Below, in pieces: positions 35,265 to 43,771 of a stretch of 64,000 bases of DNA. The stretch comes from Streptomyces fumanus (GTDB taxonomy: Bacteria > Actinomycetota > Actinomycetes > Streptomycetales > Streptomycetaceae): contig NZ_BNBI01000004.1 in NCBI RefSeq assembly GCF_014655295.1, forward strand, positions 1-64,000, read 5' to 3'. Numbering within the stretch: the first letter of the stretch is position 1; every line of letters begins with the position of its first letter. The notes under the pieces were generated by a model that was given only the letters and a program-made list of their open reading frames with translations, did not search any database and was not told the DNA's origin. The position numbers and the translations under genes were made by a program.

Positions 35265-36317
35265 TCAGTGCACGCGGTCGGTGGCGGAGCGGGCGAGGGT
35301 GGTGAGGGCCTGCCGGGCCGGGTGCGGCAGGACGGCCCCGGCCAGGTGGCCGAGGGCGGCCCGGACCCGTGTGTCGATCATGTCCTCGACCCGCTGCGGC
35401 GCCTTCAGCGCGGTCATCAGCGCGCGTACGTCCCCGAGGTGCTCGTCGGTGAGGTCCCGGCGGCCCAGCAGCCCGGCGAGGCGCTCGCGCTGGGCGGGCC
35501 GGGCGGCCTGCCAGGCGCAGGCCAGCAGGGCGGTCGGCCGGTGGCCGCGCAGGTCGTCCAGGCCGGCCTTGCCCGTGCGCCGGGGGTCGCCGAACAGGCC
35601 CAGCAGGTCGTCGCGGAGCTGGAACGCCTCGCCCAGCGGCAGCCCGTACCCGGACAGCGCGTCCCGCAGCCCCGGGCCGGCGCCGGCCAGCAGGGCGCCG
35701 ATGAGCAGGGGCTGCTCCACGGTGTACTTGGCGGTCTTGTACCGGATCACCTTCACCGACACCTCCGGGTCGGGGTCGGTGCCGGTGCTGAGGATCTCCA
35801 GGCACTCGCCCGCGATCAGGTCCCGCGCCAGCTCGGCCCAGAGCGGGCGGGCCCGGGCCAGATAGGCGGCGGGCAGACCGCAGGCCGCGAACATCTGGCC
35901 CGCCAGCGCCATCAGGTGGTCCCCGACCAGCATGGCCAGCGACCGGGCGGCGGCCCGCGCCCGGGGCCGCCCGGTGACCGCGGACCGCAGGGCGATGTGC
36001 GCGGTGGGCAGGTGGTGGCGGAGCGGGCTGTCGTCGATCAGGTCGTCGTGCACGACCGCCGCGGCGTGGACCAGTTCCAGGGAGGCGGCGGCCCGCACCA
36101 GGGCGTCGCTGTCGGGCTGCCCGGCCGCCCGCCAGCCCCAGTAGCAGAAGGCCGCCCGCAGCCGCTTGCCGTGCCGGGCCGCCGCCCGCAGTTGCCCGGC
36201 GACCGGTGCCAGGCCCGCGTCGATGGCCAGCAGGTGCCCGGCCTCCTCCGCCAGGAACCCGGCCAGCAGGGCGTCGACGCGGTCCTTGAAGGCGGCGGCG
36301 TCCCAGGGCTCAGACAT
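35265..36317 (-). CDS. Polyprenyl (trans-isoprenyl) diphosphate synthase
   Basis: 350 residues. The two Asp-rich motifs are intact: HDDLIDDS (first) and FQLRDDLLGLFGD (second), with Lys/Arg for isopentenyl diphosphate (GKRLRAAFCYWGWRA). It condenses isoprene units into a linear diphosphate of undetermined length. The ATG overlaps the end of the small upstream gene by 8 bases. The 131-bp gap to the MpaB-type gene has no other feature that I can recognise. Confidence 0.92.
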   Translation of the reverse strand: MSEPWDAAAFKDRVDALLAGFLAEEAGHLLAIDAGLAPVAGQLRAAARHGKRLRAAFCYWGWRAAGQPDSDALVRAAASLELVHAAAVVHDDLIDDSPLRHHLPTAHIALRSAVTGRPRARAAARSLAMLVGDHLMALAGQMFAACGLPAAYLARARPLWAELARDLIAGECLEILSTGTDPDPEVSVKVIRYKTAKYTVEQPLLIGALLAGAGPGLRDALSGYGLPLGEAFQLRDDLLGLFGDPRRTGKAGLDDLRGHRPTALLACAWQAARPAQRERLAGLLGRRDLTDEHLGDVRALMTALKAPQRVEDMIDTRVRAALGHLAGAVLPHPARQALTTLARSATDRVH

Positions 36318-36594
36318 CGTCGCCGGACGCCGCCCGCCGGGCGACGACGTGCTGGGCCAGCACCTCCAGGTGGGCGGGCGGCACGGAGGCGTACCGGTCC
36401 AGCGCGATCCGGCCGCGGGCCATCAGGTCGCGCCGCGCCTCCCGGGCCAGCTCCGGCCCGTCGGAGCGGCGCAGCAGCCCGCGCAGCGTGCCCACGGCCG
36501 AGCCGACGGTGCTCACCGCGAGATCCGCCAGCCCCGCCACGAGCTGCACGGCCTGCTCGGCCGGGTCACGGTCGCCGGACGGCGTCGATGTCAT
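36310..36594 (-). CDS. Small hypothetical protein leading the isoprenoid operon
   Basis: 94 residues, largely helical, with charged C-terminal half (GPELAREARRDLMARGRIALDRYASVPPAHLEVLAQHVVARR). No known domain recognised. Start 36594 has an AGGGGGATGGGG ribosome site; 36600 is too close to it. Translational overlap with the polyprenyl synthase suggests a partner or regulator of that enzyme. Confidence 0.65.
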   Translation of the reverse strand: MTSTPSGDRDPAEQAVQLVAGLADLAVSTVGSAVGTLRGLLRRSDGPELAREARRDLMARGRIALDRYASVPPAHLEVLAQHVVARRAASGDDV

Positions 36595-36832
36595 CCCCAT
36601 CCCCCTGGTCCCTGGATCGTCGGTCGGGTGCGGCGGCTTCCGGATCACCGGGTCGCCGGTCACAGCATGGCCGCGGGGTCAGCACACGCGACCCGCATTA
36701 CCCCATCGAGTGACACCCGAGGTTCGTGTTCGTATCGCCTGTTCGGGGTAGGACCGGCAGAGGAAGGGAACCGGCCGGACCCGGCTGCCCGGCCCGCGTC
36801 GACACCAGGAGAGCCGAGGGAAGGAGCCGGAC

Positions 36833-37918
36833 GTGGACTGGTACCCCCTGCGGCTGACCACGCCCGTCAAGCAGCACGTCTTCGGCGGCCGGGCCATCGC
36901 CGACCGCCTGGGCCGCTCCGGGCTGCCCGGGGGACGGATCGCCGAGACCTGGGAGGTCAGCGACGTCGAGGGGGAGGGCGCGACGGTACGGGAGGGCCCG
37001 CTGGCCGGCACCCCGCTGCGGAGACTGACCCTGGACCACCCCGACGACCTGGTCGGACGGGGCTGGCGGGGGCCGCACTTCCCGCTGCTCACCAAGTTCA
37101 TCGACGCCGCCTCGCCGCTGCCGGTGCACCTGCACGCCGACGACGCCGCCGCCCGTGCCCAGGGCGAACCCAACGGCAAGACCGAGGCGTGGCACATCCT
37201 CGACGCCCGGCCCGGCGCCACCGCCCTGGTGGGCGTGCGGCCGGGGGTGCGGCGCGAACGCCTGCGCCGGGCGCTGCTCGAACAGGACTACGACGCCGTA
37301 CTGCGCCGGCTGCCGGTACGCGCCGGACAGACCCTGTACGTCCCGGCCGGCACCCTGCACAGCTTCGGGCCGGGCACCCTCGTCCACGAGATCGAGCAGA
37401 CCTCCGACCTCCAGGAACACGCCATGCCGCACCGCATGGAGGACGGCGCCGCCCTCGACGACGACCAGTGGCACGCCAACATCGACGCGCTGCTGGAGCA
37501 GTGGAAGCCCGAGCCGCGCCCGCAGTTCGTGCCGGGCCTGAGGCTGCCGGTCCACGAGGACGCCCAGCGGGTGGTCCTCTGCGCCGGCCCCTACTTCGCC
37601 CTGGAGCGCTGGCAGGTGGCGGCCGGCGCCGTCCTGGAGCACCCGTTCGGCACCGCCCTGCTGGTGAGCAACGCGGGGGCGCCCGTCTCCCTCACCTGCG
37701 ACCCGCACACCCTGACCCTGGGCCGGGCGGAGACCCTGCTGCTGCCCGCCGCGCTCGGCGGCGTACGGCTGCGCGGCCCCGCCGACGTCCTGGTGGGCTA
37801 CCTCCCCGACCTTGAGGAGGACATCCGCCGCCCCTTGCGCGCGGCCGGGTACGGCGAGGCCGCCGTCGCCGCGCTCGGTGAGGGCCTCACGCCGCCGGGG
37901 ACACCCGGTACAGGCTGA
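36833..37918 (+). CDS. manA: Mannose-6-phosphate isomerase, class I type
   Basis: 361 residues, cupin fold. Zinc-site blocks are PLPVHLHADD (His pair), GKTEAWHILDA (Glu) and TLYVPAGTLHSFGPGTLVHEI (His). It interconverts mannose-6-phosphate and fructose-6-phosphate. The start is GTG 36833 with AAGGAG 8 bases upstream. It appears to be monocistronic. Confidence 0.88.
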   Translation: MDWYPLRLTTPVKQHVFGGRAIADRLGRSGLPGGRIAETWEVSDVEGEGATVREGPLAGTPLRRLTLDHPDDLVGRGWRGPHFPLLTKFIDAASPLPVHLHADDAAARAQGEPNGKTEAWHILDARPGATALVGVRPGVRRERLRRALLEQDYDAVLRRLPVRAGQTLYVPAGTLHSFGPGTLVHEIEQTSDLQEHAMPHRMEDGAALDDDQWHANIDALLEQWKPEPRPQFVPGLRLPVHEDAQRVVLCAGPYFALERWQVAAGAVLEHPFGTALLVSNAGAPVSLTCDPHTLTLGRAETLLLPAALGGVRLRGPADVLVGYLPDLEEDIRRPLRAAGYGEAAVAALGEGLTPPGTPGTG

Positions 37919-38137
37919 CCGGCACGGTCGGCGCGGTCGGCGCCCAGCGGTGCGCGGGCACCCGGCGCGACGGCGGGAGGACGGCGTCGATTTCCTGTGT
38001 CACGGCGCTGTGACGGCGGCGTCCGGATCGGGTGACCTCATCGAACCCTCCGGCGTACCCGTCCGTCGTGCAGGTCGAGAACGCGGAGACGACGGCACCC
38101 GCCGCGCACCGCTCACCGACCGAGAGGACCACCTGTC

Positions 38138-38803
38138 ATGAACCGCCGCCTGCGCACCGCCCTCACCGTCTCCGCCGCCCTGACCGCCGGAGTGCTCATG
38201 AGCGCCTGCGAGATCGGCGGCAGCGACGCCGTGGACGAGCCCGCCACGACCACCGCCGCCGGGACCGCCACCCCCGGGACCACCGGCTCGTCGAGCCCCG
38301 CCGCCGCGAACGAGGGCGACACCACGGACGAGTCGAGCGGCGGCACCGGCACCCGGGCGGACAGCGGGTCCGCCTCCGCCGCGGCCGACACCTCCCAAGT
38401 CGGCCAGCTCTGCGGCAGCAACGACCTGTCCTGGTCCGCCCAGCCCATGACCCAGGCCGGCGGCTACTACCGGATCAGCGTCCGGGCCAAGTCCGGCATC
38501 ACCTGCGTCCTGCCCGGCGGGCTGCCCGTCATCGCCTTCGGCTCCGGCGGCATCGAGGCCGGCCCCGCCGAGCAGGCGGCGGGGGAGGAGATCACCCTCA
38601 GCGGTGCCAAGACGGCGTACGCGGGCGTCAGCCCGAAGAGCACCGGCGGCGACACCGGCGTGGAGTACACCAGCGTCATCGTCTCCGTCAGCGGGGACGA
38701 CCCCCACCCCGTCTCCCTGAAGGTCCCGGCCGTCGTGGTCGACAAGCCGATCGTCACCAACTGGCACACCGACCCGGCCGACGCCGTCCCGTTCACTTCC
38801 TGA
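38138..38803 (+). CDS. DUF4232 lipoprotein
   Basis: 221 residues with lipobox LMSAC near residue 24, a long Thr/Ser/Gly/Asp linker, then the DUF4232 domain (LSWSAQPMTQAGGYYRISVRAKSGITCVLPGGLPVIAFGS). It is a cell-surface lipoprotein of unknown function, common in Streptomyces. A 219-bp 5' region precedes it, with a GTCAC-GGCGCT-GTGAC inverted repeat near 38001. Its 3' end overlaps the convergent acyltransferase gene by 11 bases. Confidence 0.85.
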   Translation: MNRRLRTALTVSAALTAGVLMSACEIGGSDAVDEPATTTAAGTATPGTTGSSSPAAANEGDTTDESSGGTGTRADSGSASAAADTSQVGQLCGSNDLSWSAQPMTQAGGYYRISVRAKSGITCVLPGGLPVIAFGSGGIEAGPAEQAAGEEITLSGAKTAYAGVSPKSTGGDTGVEYTSVIVSVSGDDPHPVSLKVPAVVVDKPIVTNWHTDPADAVPFTS

Positions 38804-39998
38804 GGACCCCGCCGCCGGCCGGGGCGGTCCGCACGGTGGCCGGAGCGCCCGGCCGGGGGGCGGGCCGGCCGCGGCGCAGCAGAGGAGCCTCGACGACGGC
38901 GTACGAGAGCAGGGCCAGGACGGTGGTCAGAACCACCGTGGCGGACAGCCGTCCGTCCGCCACGCCGAGGGAGGCCAGCAGTCGCACGACCGGGTAGTGC
39001 CACAGGTACATGCCGTAGCTGAGGTTGCGGCCCACCCAGGCCAGCGGGGACAGGGACAGCAGCCGGGACAGGAGGGCGTCCGGGCGCAGTTCGATCCCGG
39101 CGACGAGGGTGGCGGACAGCGCCGCGACCGCCAGGAACCCGACGGTGTACCAGACGCCGGTCCACCCGCCCAGGCCGGCGGTGACCGGTACCTGCCAGGC
39201 GGTCAGGACCAGCAGGGCGAGGGCCGGCCAGGCCAGCCGGCCGGCCCACCGGCGCAGCGCCTCCAGTCGGGGATCGCCGGCCCGGAGCCGGGCCAGGACG
39301 ACGGCCACCAGGGCACCGGCGAGCAACTGGTCGGCGCGGGTGTCCGTGCCGTTGTAGAGGCGGTGCGCCGCGCCGGGGTGCCACAGCGCGTACCGCCACA
39401 GCACCGGCAGCGCGCACAGCACCGCCGTGCAGAGCAGCACCGTACGCGCCCGCCACCGCCGCAGGAGGAACAGCAGGACCGGCGGCCACAGCAGGTAGAA
39501 CTGCTCCTCCACGCCGAGCGACCAACTGTGCGCGAGCGGCGCGGTCAGGTCGGAGTACGGACCGGCCTCCCCGGCGCGTACGACGTTCACCACGAACAGC
39601 GCGGCGAGGCCCGCGGCCGCCCAGGCGCCGTCGAAGGCCCACAGCGAGGTGAGGGACAGCGCCGCGCACACCGCGCAGACGGCCAGCAGCGCGGGGACGA
39701 GCCGCAGCCAGCGCCGCCGGTAGAAGCCGCGCAGGTGGATGCGGCCGGTGCGCGCGTACTCGGCGAGCAGCAGCCGGGTGATGACGAAGCCGCTGATGGT
39801 GAAGAAGACGTCCACCGCGACCGATCCGCCCGGCAGCAGGTCGGGCCGTACGTGGTAGACGAGGACCAGGGCTACCGCCAGGGTGCGCAGTCCGTCAAGG
39901 CCGTTCACCCGGCCGGCGCGGGCCGCCGCGGACGGGAAACCCCGGTCGGGGAGCGGCCGTTCACCGGCCGTCGCCGGCGCGCTCTGTGCCCTGTCCAT
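38793..39998 (-). CDS. Acyltransferase-3 family membrane protein
   Basis: 401 residues with about ten membrane segments and the family signatures NGLDGLRTLAVALVLVYHVRPDLLPGGSVAVDVFFTISGFVITRLLL (active-site His in YH) and LAHSWSLGVEEQFYLLWP. It O-acylates a sugar or lipid-linked glycan at the membrane. The C-terminus is a short Pro/Arg-rich cytosolic tail. No SGNH domain is attached. ATG 39998 lacks a strong ribosome site. Confidence 0.88.
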   Translation of the reverse strand: MDRAQSAPATAGERPLPDRGFPSAAARAGRVNGLDGLRTLAVALVLVYHVRPDLLPGGSVAVDVFFTISGFVITRLLLAEYARTGRIHLRGFYRRRWLRLVPALLAVCAVCAALSLTSLWAFDGAWAAAGLAALFVVNVVRAGEAGPYSDLTAPLAHSWSLGVEEQFYLLWPPVLLFLLRRWRARTVLLCTAVLCALPVLWRYALWHPGAAHRLYNGTDTRADQLLAGALVAVVLARLRAGDPRLEALRRWAGRLAWPALALLVLTAWQVPVTAGLGGWTGVWYTVGFLAVAALSATLVAGIELRPDALLSRLLSLSPLAWVGRNLSYGMYLWHYPVVRLLASLGVADGRLSATVVLTTVLALLSYAVVEAPLLRRGRPAPRPGAPATVRTAPAGGGVLRK

Positions 39999-40096
39999 GA
40001 AGAGAACCGCTTCCCACCCGCCGATTCCGCCGCTGGAGAGACTTCTGCTACCCGGCAACCGGTAGGTCACACGGGCCCCTTCGGGCCTGGCGGCGT

Positions 40097-40273
40097 CACT
40101 ACGACCTCGCCGCCGTGCCCGTGGAGGTGGACCGGATCGTCTTTCCGGTCTCCATCCACGACGCCGAGAACCGCGGGCAGAGCTTCGGCCAGGTCCGCGA
40201 CGCCTTCGTCCGCGTGGTCGACCAGACCGGCGGCGCCGGCCGGCCCGTTGTGGTGCCGGGATCATGGCCGTAG
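40097..40273 (+). pseudogene. terD gene fragment
   Basis: An in-frame 58-codon stretch reads as the middle of a TerD tellurite-resistance/stress protein: YDLAAVPVEVDRIVFPVSIHDAENRGQSFGQVRDAF, then VRVVDQ. It has neither the normal N-terminus (no start or calcium-site region upstream) nor the C-terminal third; the frame ends at TAG 40271. It is a relic of a gene truncated on both sides, just upstream of yqeY. Confidence 0.75.
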
Positions 40274-40282
40274 AGTCCGGGC

Positions 40283-40654
40283 ATGTCCCTACGTGTCCGT
40301 CTCCGCCAGGCCCTGCCCGAAGCGATGCGCGCCCGCGACAAGGCCGCGGTCAGCGCCCTGCGGTCCACGCTCGCCGCGCTGGACAACGCGGAGGCGGCAC
40401 CCGTGACCGAGGCGGACCTGCGGGGCGTGGCCCTGGAGCAGTCACCGGTCGGGGCCGGCGCCACCGAGGCCGCGCGGCAGGAGCTGACCGAGCGCGGCGT
40501 GGCGGAGATCGTACGGGCCGAGGCCGGCGAACGGCTGGCGGCCGCGGCCGGTCTGACCTCCCCCGCGCACGCCGACCGCGCCGCCCGGCTCCGGGCGGAG
40601 GCCGCGGTCCTGCTCCGCTTCCTCGACGACCAGGACACCCCCGGGAACGCTTAG
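40283..40654 (+). CDS. YqeY/GatB-related small protein
   Basis: 123 residues, all helical: SLRVRLRQALPEAMRARDKAAVSALRSTLAALDNAEA matches the YqeY family (shares the GatB C-terminal fold and may act in tRNA-dependent processes). Family members are usually ~150 residues, so this is slightly short. The stop overlaps that of the convergent GNAT gene (TTAG, 40651-40654). Confidence 0.8.
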   Translation: MSLRVRLRQALPEAMRARDKAAVSALRSTLAALDNAEAAPVTEADLRGVALEQSPVGAGATEAARQELTERGVAEIVRAEAGERLAAAAGLTSPAHADRAARLRAEAAVLLRFLDDQDTPGNA

Positions 40655-41181
40655 CCGCGGGCCACGCGGAACAGCACCCCGGCCCGCAGCGGCCCCGGGG
40701 GCGCTGCGGGGTCCTCGAAGTCGTCCGCCGGGTCCCGGGTCATGCCGATGCGGCGCATCACCGCCTGGGACCGCAGATTGGCGGCCGTCGTCACCGCGAG
40801 GACCTCGGCCAGCCCCAGGGTGCCGAAGCCGTGGTCCAGGACCGCGCGCGCCGCCTCGGTGGCGTAGCCGTGGCCCCAGGCCGGCCGGGCCAGCCGCCAG
40901 CCGATCTCGACCCCGGTGAACGGCAGGCCGTCGTCCACCCGGTCCAGCCCCGCGAAGCCGATGAACCCGCCCGTGGACCGCACCTCGACGGCCCACCAGC
41001 CGTACCCCCGGCGCGCGATGTCGCGCCGGAACCGCGCCACCGACGCGTCGCTCTCCGCACGGCTGAGCAACGGCCCCAGGTGCTCCCGCACTTCGGGGTC
41101 GGCGTTGATCGCCGCCCACGGGGCGAGGTCGGAGTCCCGCCACGCACGCAGTACGAGACGCTCGGTACGCAGTTCGGTCAT
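40651..41181 (-). CDS. GNAT-family N-acetyltransferase (RimJ/RimL type)
   Basis: 176 residues: TERLVLRAWRDSDLAPWAAINADPEV at the start and acetyl-CoA-binding WGHGYATEAARAVLDHGFGTLGLAEV. The substrate is unknown; relatives acetylate ribosomal protein N-termini or small molecules. ATG 41181 is used rather than an Arg-rich extension to 41217. Confidence 0.85.
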   Translation of the reverse strand: MTELRTERLVLRAWRDSDLAPWAAINADPEVREHLGPLLSRAESDASVARFRRDIARRGYGWWAVEVRSTGGFIGFAGLDRVDDGLPFTGVEIGWRLARPAWGHGYATEAARAVLDHGFGTLGLAEVLAVTTAANLRSQAVMRRIGMTRDPADDFEDPAAPPGPLRAGVLFRVARG

Positions 41182-41243
41182 GGCGCTCAGCCAACGCGAG
41201 CCCGCCGGGCGCCGCAAACCCTTTTCGTCCCGGCGGACCGCGG

Positions 41244-42860
41244 TCAGGCGTCGGCCCCCCGGCCCGGCACCGCCGCCAGCAGTTCGCGTGTGTAGGGGTG
41301 GGCCGGGGCGCTGAACAGGGTGTCGGCCGGGGCCTGTTCGACGACCCGGCCCGCGCGCAGCACGACCACGCGGTGGGCGATGCGGCGGACGACGGCCATG
41401 TCGTGCGAGACGAACAGGTACGACACGCCGGTGTCGGCCTGCAGGTCGACCAGGAGCCGGAGGATCTGCGCCTGGACGGAGACGTCCAGGGCCGAGACCG
41501 GCTCGTCGCAGACGACCAGGTCGGGGGAGAGGGCCAGCGCGCGGGCGATCGCGACGCGCTGCCGCTGGCCGCCGGAGAGTTCGGCGGGCCTGCGGTCCCG
41601 TACCGACGCGGGCAGCGCCACCCGGTCCAGCAGCGCGGCGACCCGGGCCGCGCGGCCCGCCCGGTCGGTGACGCGGAAGGCGCGCAGCGGCTCGGCGACG
41701 ATGTCGCCCACGCTCTGGCGCGGGTCCAGGGAGCTGTACGGGTTCTGGTACACCAGTTGGGCGCGGCGGCGCAGCGCGCGCAACCGGGCGCCGCGGGCGT
41801 CGGTGAGGTCCTCGCCGTCGAAGACGATCCGGCCGGCCGTCGGCGCGGTCAGGCGCAGGACCAGGCGGGCCGTGGTGGACTTCCCGGAGCCCGACTCGCC
41901 GACCAGGGCGACGGTCTCGCCGCGGTGGACGGTCACGGAGACGTCGTCGACCGCGCGCAGGGTGCGGGGGCCGCCGGCGGTGCGGGGCAGCGGGAAGTTC
42001 TTGGTGAGGTGCTCGGCCACCAGCAGCGGGACGGGGGCGGAAGGCTGCGGCGGGGCGATCGGGGCGGCGTCCAGGCGGGGCACGCTGTGCAGGAGCCGCC
42101 GGGTGTAGGGGGCGGTGGGGGAGCCGAGGACGCGGGCGGTGGGGCCCTGTTCGACGATCTCGCCGTCGGACATGACGGCGATCCGGTCCGCCCGGTCGGC
42201 GGCGACCCCGAGGTCGTGGGTGACGAGCAGGATCGCGGTGCCGGACTCGCGGGCCAGGCCCTGGAGGTGGTCCAGGACGGACTTCTGCACGGTGACGTCC
42301 AGCGCGCTGGTCGGCTCGTCGGCGATCACCAGCCGTGGCGCACCGGCCAGCGCGATGGCGATCAGGGCCCGTTGGCGCATGCCGCCGGAGAGTTCGTGCG
42401 GGTAGCGGCGGGCCTGGGTGGGCGGGTCGGGCAGCCCGGCGCGGGCCAGGAGGTCCAGGGCCCGCCGGGCCGCCGTACGCCGGTCGGCCAGCCGGTGCAC
42501 CCGCAGCACCTCGGCGACCTGCGGGCCGATCCGCTGCACGGGGTTGAGGGAGACGGCCGGGTCCTGCGGGACCAGGCCGATCCGGGCGCCGCGCACGGCC
42601 CGCAGCGCCTTCTCGGACAGGGCGGTCAGGTCCTGCCCGGCGAACAGGATCCGCCCGGCGTCGACCCGGCCGCCGGGCGGCAGCAGGCCGGTGACCGCGT
42701 GCGCGGTGGTGCTCTTGCCGGAGCCGGACTCGCCGACCAGGGCGACGATCTCGCCCGGCGCCACATCGAGGTCGACACCGCGTACGGCCGGGACCGGGCC
42801 GCCCCGGGTGGTGTAGGAGACGCGCAGTCCGCGCACGGACAGCAGGGAGGTGGAGGTCAT
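41244..42860 (-). CDS. Peptide-type ABC importer, fused double ATPase (DppD-DppF)
   Basis: 538 residues with two complete nucleotide-binding domains: Walker A VGESGSGKSTTAHAVTG (about residue 43) and VGESGSGKSTTARLVLRL (about 325), two signatures (LSGGMRQRALIAIALA, LSGGQRQRVAIARALA) and two oligopeptide-type C-terminal motifs (YTRRLLHSVP, YTRELLAAVPG). It powers uptake through the two permeases encoded just upstream. ATGA overlap couples it to the second permease. Confidence 0.9.
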   Translation of the reverse strand: MTSTSLLSVRGLRVSYTTRGGPVPAVRGVDLDVAPGEIVALVGESGSGKSTTAHAVTGLLPPGGRVDAGRILFAGQDLTALSEKALRAVRGARIGLVPQDPAVSLNPVQRIGPQVAEVLRVHRLADRRTAARRALDLLARAGLPDPPTQARRYPHELSGGMRQRALIAIALAGAPRLVIADEPTSALDVTVQKSVLDHLQGLARESGTAILLVTHDLGVAADRADRIAVMSDGEIVEQGPTARVLGSPTAPYTRRLLHSVPRLDAAPIAPPQPSAPVPLLVAEHLTKNFPLPRTAGGPRTLRAVDDVSVTVHRGETVALVGESGSGKSTTARLVLRLTAPTAGRIVFDGEDLTDARGARLRALRRRAQLVYQNPYSSLDPRQSVGDIVAEPLRAFRVTDRAGRAARVAALLDRVALPASVRDRRPAELSGGQRQRVAIARALALSPDLVVCDEPVSALDVSVQAQILRLLVDLQADTGVSYLFVSHDMAVVRRIAHRVVVLRAGRVVEQAPADTLFSAPAHPYTRELLAAVPGRGADA

Positions 42861-43771
42861 CGCCGGCCGGTCCCTTCCCCGTCGAGCGCGCGGGAGACGC
42901 GGTGCACGGCGAGGACCAGCACCGCCACGGTCAGGCCGGTGAGCGTCGACACCCACCAGGCGTCGGCCAGGTAGTCGCGGCCGCCCGCGATCAGCGCGCC
43001 CCACTCGGGGGCGGGCGGCGGCGCGCCGAAGCCGAGGAAGCTCAGCGACGACACCGCCAGCACGGCCGTGCCCAGGTCGAGGGTGGCCAGCACGAGGACG
43101 GGACCCAGCGCGTTCGGCAGGACGTGCCGGCCGAGGACGGCGTACCAGCGGGCGCCGGACAGCCGGGCGGCCTCCACGTACGCGGTGTGCCGGACCCGCA
43201 GCACCTCGGCCCGCATCACCCGGGCGAACCCGGCGACCCCGGCGACGCCCACCGCGAGCGCCACCTGCACCGTGCCCCGGCCGAGCGCCGTGACCACGGC
43301 CAGCGACAGGAACAGCCCGGGGACGGCGAGGAGCACGTCGACCAGCCGCATCAGCACGGTCTCCACCCACCCCCCGGCGAACCCCGCCACCAGCCCCAGC
43401 CCGCTGCCCATCAGGAACGCCACGGCGACCGCGAGCACGGTGGCCTTCAGGGAGAGCGCGGCGCCGTGCACCACCCGCGCGTACAGGTCGCGGCCGAGTT
43501 CGTCGGTGCCGAACCAGTGCCGCGCGCCGGGCGGCCGGAGGATCTCGGCGGGCGCCCCCCGCAGCGGGTCCCGGTCGGTGAACAGACCGGGCCAGAACGC
43601 GGCGAGCAGCACCGCGGCCAGCACCAGCAGGGCGAGCACCAGCCCCGGGCGGCGCAGCCAGAAGCGCAGCAGGCGCCGTCCGTCGCGCCGGGGCGCGGCC
43701 CGCCCGGCGGGCTCCCCGGGGCGCCGCAGGCCCGCCCCGGCCGAGGGGTCGGTGGTCAGTGCCTCGGTCAC
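42857..43771 (-). CDS. Peptide-type ABC importer permease, DppC-like
   Basis: 304 residues with six membrane segments, the N-terminal DppC signature HWFGTDELGRDLYARVVHGA, and the EAARLSGARWYAVLGRHVLPNALGP coupling loop. Start GTG 43771 with GGAG upstream; it overlaps the DppB-like gene by four bases. Confidence 0.9.
   Translation of the reverse strand: MTEALTTDPSAGAGLRRPGEPAGRAAPRRDGRRLLRFWLRRPGLVLALLVLAAVLLAAFWPGLFTDRDPLRGAPAEILRPPGARHWFGTDELGRDLYARVVHGAALSLKATVLAVAVAFLMGSGLGLVAGFAGGWVETVLMRLVDVLLAVPGLFLSLAVVTALGRGTVQVALAVGVAGVAGFARVMRAEVLRVRHTAYVEAARLSGARWYAVLGRHVLPNALGPVLVLATLDLGTAVLAVSSLSFLGFGAPPPAPEWGALIAGGRDYLADAWWVSTLTGLTVAVLVLAVHRVSRALDGEGTGRR

Noticed and set aside
36661..36832. A leader peptide or riboswitch before manA
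   Set aside because: No conserved riboswitch core or leader motif is visible; it looks like an ordinary promoter region.
38997..40406. Plus-strand frame across the acyltransferase gene into yqeY
   Set aside because: It is antisense to clear acyltransferase-3 motifs, and the terD fragment and yqeY use other frames.
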